A stretch of 64,000 bases of DNA from a gamma proteobacterium symbiont of Ctena orbiculata (GCA_003058495.1 QBVC01000026.1:91884-155883); one strand, 5' to 3'; counted from the first letter of the stretch, positions 52,666 to 62,346 are shown. Translations and numbers: made by a program. Notes: generated by a model not told the origin, from the sequence alone.

Positions 52666-53706
52666 TTAGGGTGCGGGATTCGGCTGTTGCTTGTGAATCG
52701 TCTCGATCTCCTGCAAAACCTCAGGAGCGAGTGAGATATCGATGCTTTCAATGTTTTCATCGAGTTGCGCCAGGGTTGTTGCACCGATGATATTGCTGGT
52801 CACGAAGGGGCGGCTGGTAACGAATGCCAATGCCATTTGTGCGGGCTTTAAACCCTGCCGCTCGGCCAATGCCACATATTTCTCTGTCGCCCACAGGGTC
52901 TGCGGACTGGAGTAGCGATCGAAGCGGCTGAACAGCGTGAGCCGGGCCCCCTCGGGCTTGCGGCCCCCGAGATACTTGCCGGAAAGCATGCCGAACGCCA
53001 TCGGCGAGTAGGCGAGCAGGCCACACTTTTCCCGATGGGAGATTTCCGCCAAACCGACCTCATAGGTGCGATTGAGCAGATTGTAGGGATTTTGGATGCT
53101 GACAATTCTTGGCAGGTCGTGCTTCTCGGCCAACCGGAGGAATTGGGAGACTCCCCAGGGGGTCTCGTTGGAGACGCCGATATAGCGAATCTTTCCCGCC
53201 CGCTGCAGATCGCTCAAGACCCCCAATGTCTCGAGGATCGGCGTTGTCTGTTCCTCTGCGGCCACTTGATAGCCAAGCTCGCCGAAGTAATTGGTTTGGC
53301 GATCCGGCCAGTGAAGCTGATAGATGTCAATGTAATCTGTCTGTAGTCGTTGCAGACTCTGGTCCACTGCCGCCTCGATATTGACGCGGTCGTGATGCAG
53401 GTTGCCGTCTCGCAGATAGGAGAGCCAATCCGCCGGGCCGGCGACCTTGGTGGCGATGATCAAACGGTCGCGTCGACCGCGACCGGCAAGCCAGGTGCCG
53501 ATGTGGCGTTCTGTCGAGCCCTGGGTATCGGCCTTTGGCGGAACCGGATACATCTCGGCTGTGTCGATAAAGTTAATACCTGCATCTACAGCCCGGTCGA
53601 GCTGGGCATGGGCCTCCGCTTCACTGTTCTGTTCGCCGTAGGTCATCGTTCCCAGGCAGAGTGCGCTCAGTTTGAGGTCTGTATGGCCAAGTACGCGATA
53701 TTTCAC
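52666..53706 (-). CDS. Tas-like aldo/keto reductase
   Basis: A 346-residue NADPH-dependent oxidoreductase. The TIM barrel starts MKYRVLGHTDLKLSALCLGTM. The catalytic Tyr and Asp lie in NFIDTAEMYP, Lys in IIATKVAGP and His in YQLHWPDR. The YSPMAFGMLSGKYLGG and cofactor-end segments match E. coli Tas. The physiological substrate is unknown. It is transcribed away from the CbiM-like gene. Confidence 0.93.
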   Translation of the reverse strand: MKYRVLGHTDLKLSALCLGTMTYGEQNSEAEAHAQLDRAVDAGINFIDTAEMYPVPPKADTQGSTERHIGTWLAGRGRRDRLIIATKVAGPADWLSYLRDGNLHHDRVNIEAAVDQSLQRLQTDYIDIYQLHWPDRQTNYFGELGYQVAAEEQTTPILETLGVLSDLQRAGKIRYIGVSNETPWGVSQFLRLAEKHDLPRIVSIQNPYNLLNRTYEVGLAEISHREKCGLLAYSPMAFGMLSGKYLGGRKPEGARLTLFSRFDRYSSPQTLWATEKYVALAERQGLKPAQMALAFVTSRPFVTSNIIGATTLAQLDENIESIDISLAPEVLQEIETIHKQQPNPAP

Positions 53707-53827
53707 GGGAATCTTCCCCTGTTGCTGTGGTTTGGATCGGCGGCCCAGCCACCCTGTGTAGAGATTTCAGTCCTTCGACTGTTATCAGCATAACTGAAAT
53801 CCGATTTGTGAAAAGGATTGAATCGCG

Positions 53828-54493
53828 ATGGAATTGGATGGTGAACTCTTCTCCACTGACCTGCTGTGGTGGTTTGCAGGCATCTTCGGCGTGACGCTTC
53901 TCCTTGCCTTGCGCATCGCACCTTGGCGACGGCTCACCCGCAAAGGGCAACTGCATGTCTTCTTGGGCGCCATCGTCGCGCTGATAGTGCTCTGGCATAT
54001 TCGCGGTCAGGTGCAGACGGGGATCTCGTTTCACCTGCTTGGGGTGACGGTTGTTACCCTGATGTTCGGCTGGTCGATGGCGATCATCATAGCCAGCCTC
54101 GCCTTGCTCGCGGTCTGTCTCAATATCGGCTTTGGCTGGCAGGGTTATGTGGTCAGCTTCCTTACCGTGGCGCTGGTGCCGATCACCCTGTCGCAGATAG
54201 CCCTGGTCCTTGTGCGCAGCCTGCTGCCGAAGCAGTTCTTCGTCTATGTGCTGGGGAATGGCTTTTTTACCGCCTGGCTGGTCGGCTATATCAGCGGCTA
54301 TGTGGCGATGCAGCTGCTGGTCCTCAGCGGCGCCTATACCATGGCGCAGCTTAAGGCCACGGTGATACCCTTCTTCCCTTTGATGTTCTTTCCGGAAGCC
54401 CTGGTCAACGGCTGGGCGATCACCCTGATGGTGGTTTTCTTTCCGGCCTGGGTCTACTCCTTCAGCGACGAACAATATATCCACGGAAAATAG
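53828..54493 (+). CDS. CbiM-like permease, ECF-transporter type, orphan
   Basis: A 221-residue membrane protein with about six hydrophobic segments. FHLLGVTVVTLMFGWSMAII and the FFPLMFFPEALVNGWAIT end match the CbiM/energy-coupling factor permease group. Cobalt and nickel carriers of that group need CbiN/Q/O partners, none of which are adjacent, so the ion or vitamin carried is unknown. It may work with modules encoded elsewhere. Confidence 0.8.
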   Translation: MELDGELFSTDLLWWFAGIFGVTLLLALRIAPWRRLTRKGQLHVFLGAIVALIVLWHIRGQVQTGISFHLLGVTVVTLMFGWSMAIIIASLALLAVCLNIGFGWQGYVVSFLTVALVPITLSQIALVLVRSLLPKQFFVYVLGNGFFTAWLVGYISGYVAMQLLVLSGAYTMAQLKATVIPFFPLMFFPEALVNGWAITLMVVFFPAWVYSFSDEQYIHGK

Positions 54494-54594
54494 GATTCCG
54501 TTGCTGTATAGTGGCAGGCTGTTAGGGTTTCCGGGCCGCTTGGGTTCGTCTCGACAGCCCCGGTTGATCAGCTGTCACGGTTAGAGGTAGGCCA

Positions 54595-55413
54595 TTGAGT
54601 TGGTGGGGTAAACTGGTAGGTGGTGCGTTTGGCTTCATGCTGGGTGGACCCCTGGGTGCGGTGCTGGGTGCCGCCCTAGGCCACCATTTCGACAAGGGGC
54701 TGCGGGGTCTGCCGGATGACCAGATCAGCTGGGGGCCGGGTGATCAGGAGCGGGTCCAGACCGCCTTTTTCACCGCCACCTTCTCCGTGATGGGGCATCT
54801 GGCCAAGGCCGACGGCCGCGTCTCTCCCGACGAGATCAAGATGGCCGAGGCCCTGATGGCGCAGATGTCGCTCTCGAGCGAAATGCGCCAGACCGCGATC
54901 CACCTCTTCAACGAGGGCAAGGCGGAGGATTTCCCCCTCGACGATGTCGTGGCGCAGTTTCGCCAGGAGTGCCATCGCCGCCAGACCCTGATCCAGATGT
55001 TTCTCGAGATCCAGATCCAGGCCGCCTACGCGGACGGTCGTCTGCACAAGGAAGAGGAGTCGCTGCTGCTGCACATTTGCGCGCTGCTGAACGTCTCCGA
55101 ATTCACCTTCAGAAGACTGGAGCGCATGATTCGCGCCCACTACCACTACCAGGGCGCGGCCGGCGGGGCTGGTCGCGCGGCGCCGAGGAGCCAGGGTCCG
55201 AGTCTGGAGGACGCCTATGCCATTCTCAACGTCACCGCGGAGGCCTCGGATAAGGAGGTTAAGCGGGCCTATCGACGGCTGATCAGTCAACACCATCCCG
55301 ACAAGCTGGTCTCCAAGGGGCTTCCCGAGGAGATGATGAAAATGGCGGCGCAGAAGACGGATGAGATCAAGAAGGCCTATGAAAGGGTGAAAGAGGCCCG
55401 GGGCATGGGGTGA
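54595..55413 (+). CDS. djlA: DjlA-type TerB/DnaJ co-chaperone
   Basis: A 272-residue protein. The first 30 residues form a Gly-rich membrane anchor (GGAFGFMLGGPLGAVLGAAL). A TerB-like domain spans about 55-175, and a C-terminal J domain has the HPD motif (ISQHHPDKL). DjlA stimulates DnaK at the inner membrane. The start is TTG 54595 with AGAGGTAGG upstream and no ATG near. It converges with the DUF3530 gene, 28 bases away. Confidence 0.92.
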   Translation: MSWWGKLVGGAFGFMLGGPLGAVLGAALGHHFDKGLRGLPDDQISWGPGDQERVQTAFFTATFSVMGHLAKADGRVSPDEIKMAEALMAQMSLSSEMRQTAIHLFNEGKAEDFPLDDVVAQFRQECHRRQTLIQMFLEIQIQAAYADGRLHKEEESLLLHICALLNVSEFTFRRLERMIRAHYHYQGAAGGAGRAAPRSQGPSLEDAYAILNVTAEASDKEVKRAYRRLISQHHPDKLVSKGLPEEMMKMAAQKTDEIKKAYERVKEARGMG

Positions 55414-55441
55414 TGGACAAGCCGCCACCAGGTCAGGCGCT

Positions 55442-56269
55442 CTAGGGCGTTGATGGACGTCGAGCGGGCGTGGGTTGCCGGACTGCCTGGCGTAACCAGG
55501 CGGCGATCCGGTTGTTCAACTCCTCCTGCATGCCGCTGAAGTAGTGGTCGGCGCCCGACACCCTCTCCTGCCGGTAGCGATCCCGCCCGTTTCGCGCGGC
55601 AAGTGCGCGCCGTTCCCGGGCGCTGTCGACCACGGCGGGGAGGTCGAGGCTGCCGTAGAGATCGAGTATCGGCACATCGGAACCCCCGAGGAGTCGGGCA
55701 AGGGGGTCTTCTTCACCCCTGCCGCCCGGGGCGACACCGACGGCTACCAGCGCGCCTATCCCCGCTCCCTGAGCGGCGATGAAATCCATCGCCATGGCGG
55801 CCCCCAGGCCATGCCCTATCAGGGCCACCGCCTCGACCTGGCGGCCTTTCAGAAAGTCGATGCCGGCCTTGATGCGCGGCCCGCTGAGGGTGAGCAGTGA
55901 GGCGCTGTCCGAAGGGTCCGAGGGATTATCGCCGAGTGGGAGTTGAAGAGAGAGGGTGTCCCAGCCCCGCTCGGCAAGGTGACGCCGCAGGGGATGGATC
56001 ACCTCGTGCCAGTCCGCATGGGCACCGCTGTCGTGGAGCAGGATGGCGCCGCCCTGGCGCACGGCTGCGAAGGAGGCCATGTGAATGGCCAGAAAACGCG
56101 CGGATCCAGCCTCGAGCCAGACCGGATCACCTGTTATAGCCCCGGCAGCCAGCCCCTCCGAGATCCGCTGTTCACGGCTCAGGTTGGCGGCATGCAGGGA
56201 CGCCGCGGCGGTGATGATCAGGAGCAGAAGCAGGCAGCGGAACGCTGCCGGTGTGTTGGGTCTTCCCAT
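55442..56269 (-). CDS. DUF3530 exported alpha/beta-hydrolase-like protein
   Basis: A 275-residue exported protein (signal CLLLLLIITAAASLHAA). The body has an alpha/beta-hydrolase layout: GAILLHDSG oxyanion-type segment, nucleophile-elbow-like GHGLGAAMAM and a C-terminal His region (SGADHYFSG). The Ser is replaced, with GHGLG in place of GxSxG, so catalysis is doubtful. DUF3530 proteins are of unknown function. It is convergent with djlA. Confidence 0.8.
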   Translation of the reverse strand: MGRPNTPAAFRCLLLLLIITAAASLHAANLSREQRISEGLAAGAITGDPVWLEAGSARFLAIHMASFAAVRQGGAILLHDSGAHADWHEVIHPLRRHLAERGWDTLSLQLPLGDNPSDPSDSASLLTLSGPRIKAGIDFLKGRQVEAVALIGHGLGAAMAMDFIAAQGAGIGALVAVGVAPGGRGEEDPLARLLGGSDVPILDLYGSLDLPAVVDSARERRALAARNGRDRYRQERVSGADHYFSGMQEELNNRIAAWLRQAVRQPTPARRPSTP

Positions 56270-56514
56270 GGATCTTGCCCTTTGGCGCTATCGATTCGGT
56301 TCTCTATTCCCAGTCTGTCTCGTGGTTTTAAGTCTACCCCCTATGTGGGCGGGGCCGCTATCCGAATTGGATTGTATAACCGGTACTAGCCCTAAGGGGA
56401 TAGCTGAAAATAGCGGCGCTTTGGGTTAAAGTGGCCTCCCTTTTTTAGCTAACTGTGGCGAGAGACTGGATTTGCGCCAGGCCGCAGCCCGTAGAACCGT
56501 AGGAGATTAGAGTA

Positions 56515-57207
56515 ATGGCCCGTCAATCCGACAAGATCGCACCTTCAATATTGTCAGCGGATTTCGCGAAGCTGGGCGAAGAGGTTGACAACGTCCTCGC
56601 CTCCGGTGCGGAGATCGTACACTTTGACGTCATGGACAACCACTATGTGCCGAACCTGACCATCGGACCGCTGGTCTGCGAGGCGCTGCGCAAGCATGGT
56701 GTTACCGCCGATATCGACGTCCATATGATGGTCAAGCCGGTGGACCGCATCATTCCCGATTTCGCCAAGGCCGGGGCCACCTATATCACCTTTCACCCGG
56801 AGGCCTCGGAGCATATCGACCGCAGCCTGCAGCTGATCCGCAGCGAGGGCTGCAAGTCGGGCCTGGTGTTCAATCCGGCCACTCCCCTGTCCCACCTCGA
56901 CTATGTGCTGGACAAGGTCGATATGATCCTGCTGATGTCGGTCAATCCGGGCTTCGGCGGCCAGAGCTTCATTCCCGCCACCATGGACAAGCTGCGTCAG
57001 TGCCGCAAGCTGATCGACGACTCGGGCCTCGATATCCGCCTCGAGATCGACGGCGGGGTCAAGGTGGACAACATCGCCGAGATCAAGGCCGCCGGCGCCG
57101 ACACCTTCGTCGCGGGATCGGGGATCTTCGGTTTTCCCGAGGCGAGCGATGCCAACCGCTACGACACCATCGTCGGCAAGATGATGGCGGAACTGGCCAA
57201 GGTTTGA
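56515..57207 (+). CDS. rpe: Ribulose-5-phosphate 3-epimerase
   Basis: A 230-residue TIM-barrel enzyme that interconverts ribulose-5-phosphate and xylulose-5-phosphate in the pentose phosphate pathway and Calvin cycle. [15 protein letters not shown] starts the protein; [27 protein letters not shown] and LEIDGGVK carry the metal- and phosphate-binding residues. TAGGAGA lies upstream of the ATG. The order rpe-gph-trpE is standard in gammaproteobacteria, but a repeat copy sits between rpe and gph here. Confidence 0.98.
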   Translation: MARQSDKIAPSILSADFAKLGEEVDNVLASGAEIVHFDVMDNHYVPNLTIGPLVCEALRKHGVTADIDVHMMVKPVDRIIPDFAKAGATYITFHPEASEHIDRSLQLIRSEGCKSGLVFNPATPLSHLDYVLDKVDMILLMSVNPGFGGQSFIPATMDKLRQCRKLIDDSGLDIRLEIDGGVKVDNIAEIKAAGADTFVAGSGIFGFPEASDANRYDTIVGKMMAELAKV

Positions 57208-57428
57208 TTTAGTCTATGAGTCCGCGAATGAACGCAAATGTTTTTATACAAGTAGGGTGCGGCTCGCCGCACCATTGATAGCTCGGTTCTGAGATAAACG
57301 GTGGGGCAGGGCCCCACCCTACGTTGACTCGATGTTGTTGAGACAAGGTATCCAAAGAGTAGTGAATAACCTGTAATCAATTTGCGATCTTGGCGCTTCT
57401 CAGCGCCCTTTGCGTTATAGATATTTAT
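57208..57428. repeat. Repeat cluster between rpe and gph
   Basis: One boundary-type repeat at 57219-57239 (AGTCCGCGAATGAACGC), a GTAGGGTGCGG palindrome at 57252-57273 and a GTGGGGCAGGGCCCCAC unit at 57300-57322. A clear mirrored partner at the right end is missing, so this is probably a decayed islet. It holds no gene. Confidence 0.65.
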
Positions 57429-58106
57429 ATGATTAAAAAACCCGAAATGATCCTCATCGACGTGGACGGCACCCTGGTCGACAGCGTGCCCGATCTCGCC
57501 TACTGCGTGGATGAGATGATGAAGGCACTGGGACGCCCGTCTCACGGCGAAGCGAGGGTGCGGGACTGGGTCGGCAACGGGGTGGAGCGCCTGGTGCGCC
57601 GCGCCCTCATCGGCCAGCTGGAGGGGGAGCCGGATGAGGCCGATTTCGCCCGCGCCTACCCCATCTTTCTCGATCTCTACGCCGAGAACACGAGCAAGCG
57701 TTCCCTGCTCTATCCCGGCATCCGCGAGGGCCTGGATTACCTCAAGGGCTGCGGTTACCGCCTCGGCTGCGTCACCAACAAGGCCTCCCAGTTCACCCTG
57801 CCGCTGCTGCGGGATCTGGGGGTCCACGACGATTTCGAGATCGTCGTCGCCGGTGACACCCTGCCGAAGAAAAAGCCCGATCCACTGCCGCTGCTGCATG
57901 CGGCGGAGCGGCTCTCGGTGAGGCCATCCGCTTCGTTGATGGTGGGTGATTCCCAGAGCGATGTGAAGGCGGCCCGCGCCGCCGGATTTCAGATTGTCTG
58001 TATGAGTTACGGTTACAACCATGGAGAGGACATCCGCCACTACAATCCGGATGCGGTGCTCGATTCATTGATAGAGATCCGCACCTTGCTGGAAAATGCC
58101 GCTTGA
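57429..58106 (+). CDS. gph: Phosphoglycolate phosphatase
   Basis: A 225-residue HAD-superfamily phosphatase that removes 2-phosphoglycolate, formed by DNA repair and by RuBisCO oxygenation. The nucleophile motif is LIDVDGTLVDS, the Thr/Lys motifs are CVTNKASQF and KPDPLPL, and MVGDSQSDVKAARAAG binds the metal. I chose ATG 57429 because earlier in-frame codons (TTG 57390) lie in repeat DNA. It is followed by the trpE leader. Confidence 0.96.
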   Translation: MIKKPEMILIDVDGTLVDSVPDLAYCVDEMMKALGRPSHGEARVRDWVGNGVERLVRRALIGQLEGEPDEADFARAYPIFLDLYAENTSKRSLLYPGIREGLDYLKGCGYRLGCVTNKASQFTLPLLRDLGVHDDFEIVVAGDTLPKKKPDPLPLLHAAERLSVRPSASLMVGDSQSDVKAARAAGFQIVCMSYGYNHGEDIRHYNPDAVLDSLIEIRTLLENAA

Positions 58107-58131
58107 GCCCGGTCCAAGTTTTGATTATGGT
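58103..58131 (+). promoter_or_regulatory. Candidate sigma70 promoter of the trp operon
   Basis: TTGAGC and TATGGT are separated by 17 bases, overlapping the gph stop. Transcription would start near 58138, giving a leader of about 135 bases before trpE that contains the Trp-rich leader peptide. The match is moderate. Confidence 0.45.
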
Positions 58132-58163
58132 TAGCACCAACTGATCATGGTGAACAATTCGAA

Positions 58164-58220
58164 ATGAGCCTGCTTTCACACAACACGACCCTGATGTACG
58201 GCGCGCGATGGCGTTGGTGA
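58164..58220 (+). CDS. Candidate trp leader peptide ending Trp-Arg-Trp
   Basis: An 18-codon frame (MSLLSHNTTLMYGARWRW) ends 54 bases before trpE, with two Trp codons in its last three positions. Such a layout is the mark of a transcription-attenuation leader peptide, where ribosomes stall when charged tRNA-Trp is scarce. The ribosome site is weak (GGTG). Two competing pairings involve the Trp codons: 58213-58219 with 58135-58141, or 58213-58217 with 58224-58228. A T-tract lies at 58257-58260, but no strong terminator stem is visible. Confidence 0.6.
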   Translation: MSLLSHNTTLMYGARWRW

Positions 58221-58274
58221 TTCCCAACCCAAGCCATTGAATCCCGTTGTCTGGTCTTTTGTGTGGAGAGGAAA

Positions 58275-59771
58275 ATGACCCCCCAACAGTTCGCCGCCCT
58301 GGCGCAACAGGGCTACAACCGCATCCCGGTCGTCTGTGAGGTCCTGGCGGATCTCGATACCCCCCTCAGCGTCTATATGAAGCTGGCCCACGGCCCCTTC
58401 TCCTATCTCTTCGAGTCGGTGCATGGCGGGGAGAAGTGGGGGCGCTACTCGATCATCGGCCTGCCCTGCCGCACCCATGTCAGGGTGGATGGCCTGCAGG
58501 TCGAGGTGGTGAGCGACGGTGCGGTGACCGAATCCCGCCGGGTCGAGGACCCGCTGGCCTGGATAGAGAGTTTTCAGCAGCGCTATAAGGCGGCCGAGGT
58601 GGAGGGACTGCCCCGCTTCAACGGCGGCCTGGTGGGCTACTTCGGCTACGACATCATCCGCTATATCGAACCCAAGCTGGCCCAATGCCCCAATCCCGAT
58701 CAACTCGGGACACCCGATATCCTGTTGATGGTTTCCGACGAATTGGTGGTCTTCGACAACCTTTCCGGGCGGATGTATCTCATCGTCCATGTGGATCCCA
58801 CCCGGGGCGGGACCCTGGCCTCGGCGGAGTCGCGTATCCGCGAGCTGATCCGCGCCATGGCGCAGCCCATACCCCGGGACAGCTGCACCCCGGAGCGAAC
58901 CGTCAACGAGTCCGATTTCGTCTCCGGCTTTACCGAGCAGGGCTATAAACAGGCGGTGGAGCGCATCAAGGAGTACATCCTCGAGGGTGACTGCATGCAG
59001 GTGGTGGTCTCCCAGCGCCTCTCCATCCCCTTCCAGGCGCCGCCCCTCGATCTCTATCGGGCGCTGCGCGGGCTCAATCCCTCCCCCTATATGTATCTCC
59101 TCGATCTCGACGGCTTTCATATCGTCGGATCGTCACCGGAGATCCTCACCCGGCTGGAGGATGGCGAGGTCACGGTCCGCCCCATCGCGGGCACCCGCCG
59201 GCGGGGGCATACGGAAGAGGAGGACAGATCCCTGGAGGCGGAGCTGCTGGCCGATCCCAAGGAGCTTGCCGAGCACCTGATGCTGATCGATCTCGGGCGC
59301 AACGACACCGGCCGGGTGGCGAAGATCGGCAGCGTGGAATTGACCGACAAGATGATCGTCGAGCGCTACTCCCATGTCATGCATATCGTCTCCAACGTCA
59401 TCGGCGAGCTGCGCGACGGCATGAGCGCCATCGATGTGCTGCGCGCCACCTTTCCCGCCGGCACGGTGAGCGGGGCGCCGAAGATCCGCGCCATGGAGAT
59501 CATCGACGAGCTGGAGCCGGTGAAGCGGGGGGTCTACTCCGGCGCCGTGGGTTACCTCTCCTGGAATGGCAACATGGACACCGCCATCGCCATCAGGACC
59601 GCGGTGATCAAGGACAAGACCCTGCATATCCAGGCGGGGGCCGGTATCGTCGCCGACTCCATTCCCGAGCTGGAGTGGAAGGAGACCATGAACAAGGGGC
59701 GGGCGGTATTCCGTGCCGTGGCCATGGCTGAGGCCGGCCTCGACCGGCATGCCTGTGACGAGGGGGTATAG
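58275..59771 (+). CDS. trpE: Anthranilate synthase component I
   Basis: A 498-residue chorismate-using enzyme that makes anthranilate with TrpG, first step of tryptophan synthesis. The N-terminal LLESV-type feedback site appears as [16 protein letters not shown]. The catalytic domain has [34 protein letters not shown], and [21 protein letters not shown] prefer ATG 58275 with GGAGAGG just upstream; GTG 58263 is in frame. The stop codon TAG is at the edge of a MITE-like element. Confidence 0.97.
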   Translation: MTPQQFAALAQQGYNRIPVVCEVLADLDTPLSVYMKLAHGPFSYLFESVHGGEKWGRYSIIGLPCRTHVRVDGLQVEVVSDGAVTESRRVEDPLAWIESFQQRYKAAEVEGLPRFNGGLVGYFGYDIIRYIEPKLAQCPNPDQLGTPDILLMVSDELVVFDNLSGRMYLIVHVDPTRGGTLASAESRIRELIRAMAQPIPRDSCTPERTVNESDFVSGFTEQGYKQAVERIKEYILEGDCMQVVVSQRLSIPFQAPPLDLYRALRGLNPSPYMYLLDLDGFHIVGSSPEILTRLEDGEVTVRPIAGTRRRGHTEEEDRSLEAELLADPKELAEHLMLIDLGRNDTGRVAKIGSVELTDKMIVERYSHVMHIVSNVIGELRDGMSAIDVLRATFPAGTVSGAPKIRAMEIIDELEPVKRGVYSGAVGYLSWNGNMDTAIAIRTAVIKDKTLHIQAGAGIVADSIPELEWKETMNKGRAVFRAVAMAEAGLDRHACDEGV

Positions 59772-59943
59772 CCCGCATTTCTCACAGAGCGAACCGACTT
59801 AACGGAAAAATCATGAAAACCACATACCTTAGCTTCAATCAACAGACGGCAGTGATTAGACACCCTGTCCTATTCGGTTTTTCGGACAAACTAGTTCGCC
59901 AGTTCGGCCGAAAAATCCGAATCCCTGTAAGAAATGCGGGCTA
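59769..59943. mobile_element. MITE-like element filling the trpE-trpG gap
   Basis: Outer arms at 59769-59787 and 59925-59943 match at 18 of 19 positions as inverted repeats (TAGCCCGCATTTCTCACAG start). A second, inner pair lies at 59872-59885 and 59908-59922 (ATTCGGTTTTTCGG). The element is 175 bases, noncoding, and its left end supplies the trpE stop codon. It ends three bases before the trpG ATG. I believe the CCCGCATTTCTCAC end recurs in other proteobacterial genomes, but could not check. Confidence 0.75.
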
Positions 59944-59946
59944 ACC

Positions 59947-60525
59947 ATGCTGTTAATGATCGATAACTACGACTCCTTCACCTACAACCTGGTGCAGTAT
60001 CTCGGTGAGCTCGGGGTCGAGGTCAAGGTGGTGCGCAACGACGAGATCTCGGTGGGGGATATAGCAACTATCGCCCCCGACCATATCGTCATCTCCCCCG
60101 GCCCCTGCACGCCCAACGAGGCGGGGATCTCGGTGGAGACCATCCGCCGCTACGGCGGACGCATCCCGATCCTCGGGGTCTGCCTGGGCCACCAGTCCAT
60201 CGGGCAGGCCTTCGGCGGCAGGATCGTCCATGCCCGGCAGGTGATGCACGGCAAGACCTCCCCCATCCTCCATGCCGGGGCAGGGGTCTTCAGCGGACTG
60301 GAGAATCCCTTCGAGGCGACCCGCTACCACTCCCTGGTGATCGAGCGGGAGAGCCTGCCGGAGTGCCTGGAGATCACCGCCTGGACCGAGGTCGATGGCG
60401 GGATGGATGAGATCATGGGGGTGCGGCACAGGGAGCTGGCGATCCAGGGGGTGCAGTTTCATCCCGAGTCGATCCTGACCCGACACGGGCACGATCTGCT
60501 GCGTAATTTTGTCGAGGGGCGGTAG
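59947..60525 (+). CDS. trpG: Anthranilate synthase component II (glutamine amidotransferase)
   Basis: A 192-residue glutamine amidotransferase that feeds ammonia to TrpE, and possibly to PabB. The catalytic Cys is in [16 protein letters not shown] and the His-Glu pair in QFHPESILT. It starts [16 protein letters not shown]. No Shine-Dalgarno precedes the ATG because the upstream bases belong to the MITE-like element, so translation may depend on coupling or a weak site. The 750-base islet E separates it from trpD. Confidence 0.97.
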   Translation: MLLMIDNYDSFTYNLVQYLGELGVEVKVVRNDEISVGDIATIAPDHIVISPGPCTPNEAGISVETIRRYGGRIPILGVCLGHQSIGQAFGGRIVHARQVMHGKTSPILHAGAGVFSGLENPFEATRYHSLVIERESLPECLEITAWTEVDGGMDEIMGVRHRELAIQGVQFHPESILTRHGHDLLRNFVEGR

Positions 60526-60531
60526 CTTTTT

Positions 60532-61281
60532 AGTCCGCAAATGAACGCAAATTTTTCTTCGCTTTCGTATCTTACAAAGCAATACCTTACGAAATGGCAG
60601 TGAAGCGTCCGGCGGTCTTAACTCGTTCCCACGCTCCAGCGTGGGAATGCATACGGCAGGTAGCCTGGTAAACCGAGATAGGAGTTAGTGCATTGGAGTG
60701 TAAGGACGGTGATAAACAATTTGATGGCGAATTCCGTAGACATGGTATCTCCATCACCACCAGCGTCCGGCGATCTTCTTTCTCCACCGCCCCGACAGCA
60801 CATCCCTGTGCTGGCGGGGCTACCGCGGCGTCCATGCCGCTGCTACGAAAGAAGACCCCCGGACGCTTCTGCGCCACATAATTGGGAGCAGCTTGTAGGG
60901 TGGGGCCTTGCCCCACCGAAATGACTGTCTGTTCTTATTAATGGACCATTAACTCGTTCCCACGCTCCAGCGTGGGAATGCATACGGCGGTTGGCCTGGC
61001 AAACCGAGACATGAATCTTCGCTCGACGCGTGAGAATGAGTATAAGCGATTTGGTGGCGGACTCTTCAGACATGGTATCTCCATCTACTACCAGCATCCG
61101 GCGATCTTCTTTCTTCGCCGCCCCGACAGCGCATCCCTGCGCTGGAGGGGCTACCGCGGCGTCCATGCCGCTGCTGCGAAAGAAGACTGCCGGACGCTTC
61201 AGTGCCAAGCAATTGAGAGCCGCTTCGTAGTATGCCTGAGGTAAAAAAATATTCGCGTTCATTTGCGTTCATTCGCGGACT
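60532..61281. mobile_element. Islet E: 750-bp inverted-repeat-bounded insert between trpG and trpD
   Basis: The repeat at 60532-60551 (AGTCCGCAAATGAACGC) begins seven bases after the trpG stop. It is mirrored at 61251-61281, about 40 bases before trpD. Inside is a tandem duplication (units at 60620-60950 and 60951-61230, offset 331 bases). Each unit carries a GTTCCCACGCTCCAGCG palindrome and a 70-base segment shared with islet C. A GTGGGGC-type unit lies at 60895-60917. I see no convincing gene inside. Confidence 0.65.
60620..61230. repeat. Tandem duplication within islet E
   Basis: Two copies start AACTCGTTCCCACGC at 60620 and 60951. The shared segments hold a constant offset of 331 bases, for example the TCCGGCGATCTTCTTT segments at 60766 and 61097. 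The second copy is shorter at its 3' end. Divergence is clear, so the duplication is not recent. Confidence 0.8.
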
Positions 61282-61321
61282 GCAATAGATTCACCCCTGA
61301 ACGAATAGAAGGAGCACACCC

Positions 61322-62344
61322 GTGGAGATGCAGCAAGCGATAAAAAAAGTCCTGGCCCGCCAGGATCTCACGGCAGACGAGATGACGGCGGTGATGCGCA
61401 ACATCATGACCGGCAACGCCACCCCGGCGCAGATCGGCGGCTTCCTGGTCGGCCTGCGGATGAAGGAGGAGACGGTGAGCGAGATCGCCGCCGCGGCCTC
61501 GGTGATGCGTGAGCTCGCCTCCGGTGTCTCCATTTCTGATCTCGACAACACGGTGGATATCGTCGGCACCGGGGGTGACGCTTCCGGCACCTTCAACGTC
61601 TCCACCGCCTGCATGTTCGTCGCCGCCGCCGCCGGCTGTCACGTGGCGAAGCATGGCAACCGTTCGGTCTCTTCCAAGTCGGGCAGCGCCGACGCGCTGG
61701 AGGCCGCGGGGGTCAGGCTCGATCTGTCGCCGCAGCAGGTGGAGCAGTGTGTGCGTGAAGTCGGGGTCGGCTTCATGTTCGCCCCCGGCCACCACAGTGC
61801 GATGAAACACGCCATCGGTCCGCGCAAGGAGATGGGGGTGCGCACCATCTTCAATGTCCTCGGGCCGCTGACCAATCCCGCGGGGGTGCCGAATCAACTG
61901 CTGGGGGTCTTCGACAGCGAACTGCTGGAACCCCTGGCGGAGGTGCTTCAGCGTCTCGGCAGCCGCCACGTGATGGTGGTCCACTCCCGGGATGGCCTGG
62001 ATGAGATCAGCATCGGCGATGTCACCGATGTGGCGGAGCTGAAGGATGGCCGGATCAGGCGTTTCACCCTGCAGCCGGAGCAGTTCGGATTGCAGCGCAG
62101 TTCGCTGGACGGGATCCGTGTCGATGACGCCGCCGCGAGTCTGGGCATGATCCGCGGGGTGCTTGAAGACAATCCCGGACCCGCCCGCGACATCGTGGTC
62201 TTCAATGCCGGTGCCGCAATCTATACCGCCGGCCAGGCGGAGAGCCTGGACGAGGGCGTGGAGAAGGCCGATCATGCCATCGCCAGCGGCGAGGCGCGCA
62301 ACCGCCTGGATCGCCTGGTGGTGCTGACCCAGGGCTTTGACTGA
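61322..62344 (+). CDS. trpD: Anthranilate phosphoribosyltransferase
   Basis: A 340-residue enzyme transferring phosphoribose from PRPP to anthranilate. The PRPP-binding loop is [18 protein letters not shown], and [19 protein letters not shown] and the GPLTNP segment ([12 protein letters not shown]) are conserved. The start is GTG 61322 with AAGGAG seven bases upstream; ATG 61328 has poorer spacing. The stop is two bases before trpC. Confidence 0.98.
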   Translation: MEMQQAIKKVLARQDLTADEMTAVMRNIMTGNATPAQIGGFLVGLRMKEETVSEIAAAASVMRELASGVSISDLDNTVDIVGTGGDASGTFNVSTACMFVAAAAGCHVAKHGNRSVSSKSGSADALEAAGVRLDLSPQQVEQCVREVGVGFMFAPGHHSAMKHAIGPRKEMGVRTIFNVLGPLTNPAGVPNQLLGVFDSELLEPLAEVLQRLGSRHVMVVHSRDGLDEISIGDVTDVAELKDGRIRRFTLQPEQFGLQRSSLDGIRVDDAAASLGMIRGVLEDNPGPARDIVVFNAGAAIYTAGQAESLDEGVEKADHAIASGEARNRLDRLVVLTQGFD

Positions 62345-62346
62345 AC

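Noticed and set aside
60688..61244. Short frames within islet E on both strands
   Set aside because: They appear in both duplicate units but have no ribosome sites, stops disagree between copies and the sequence is repeat DNA.
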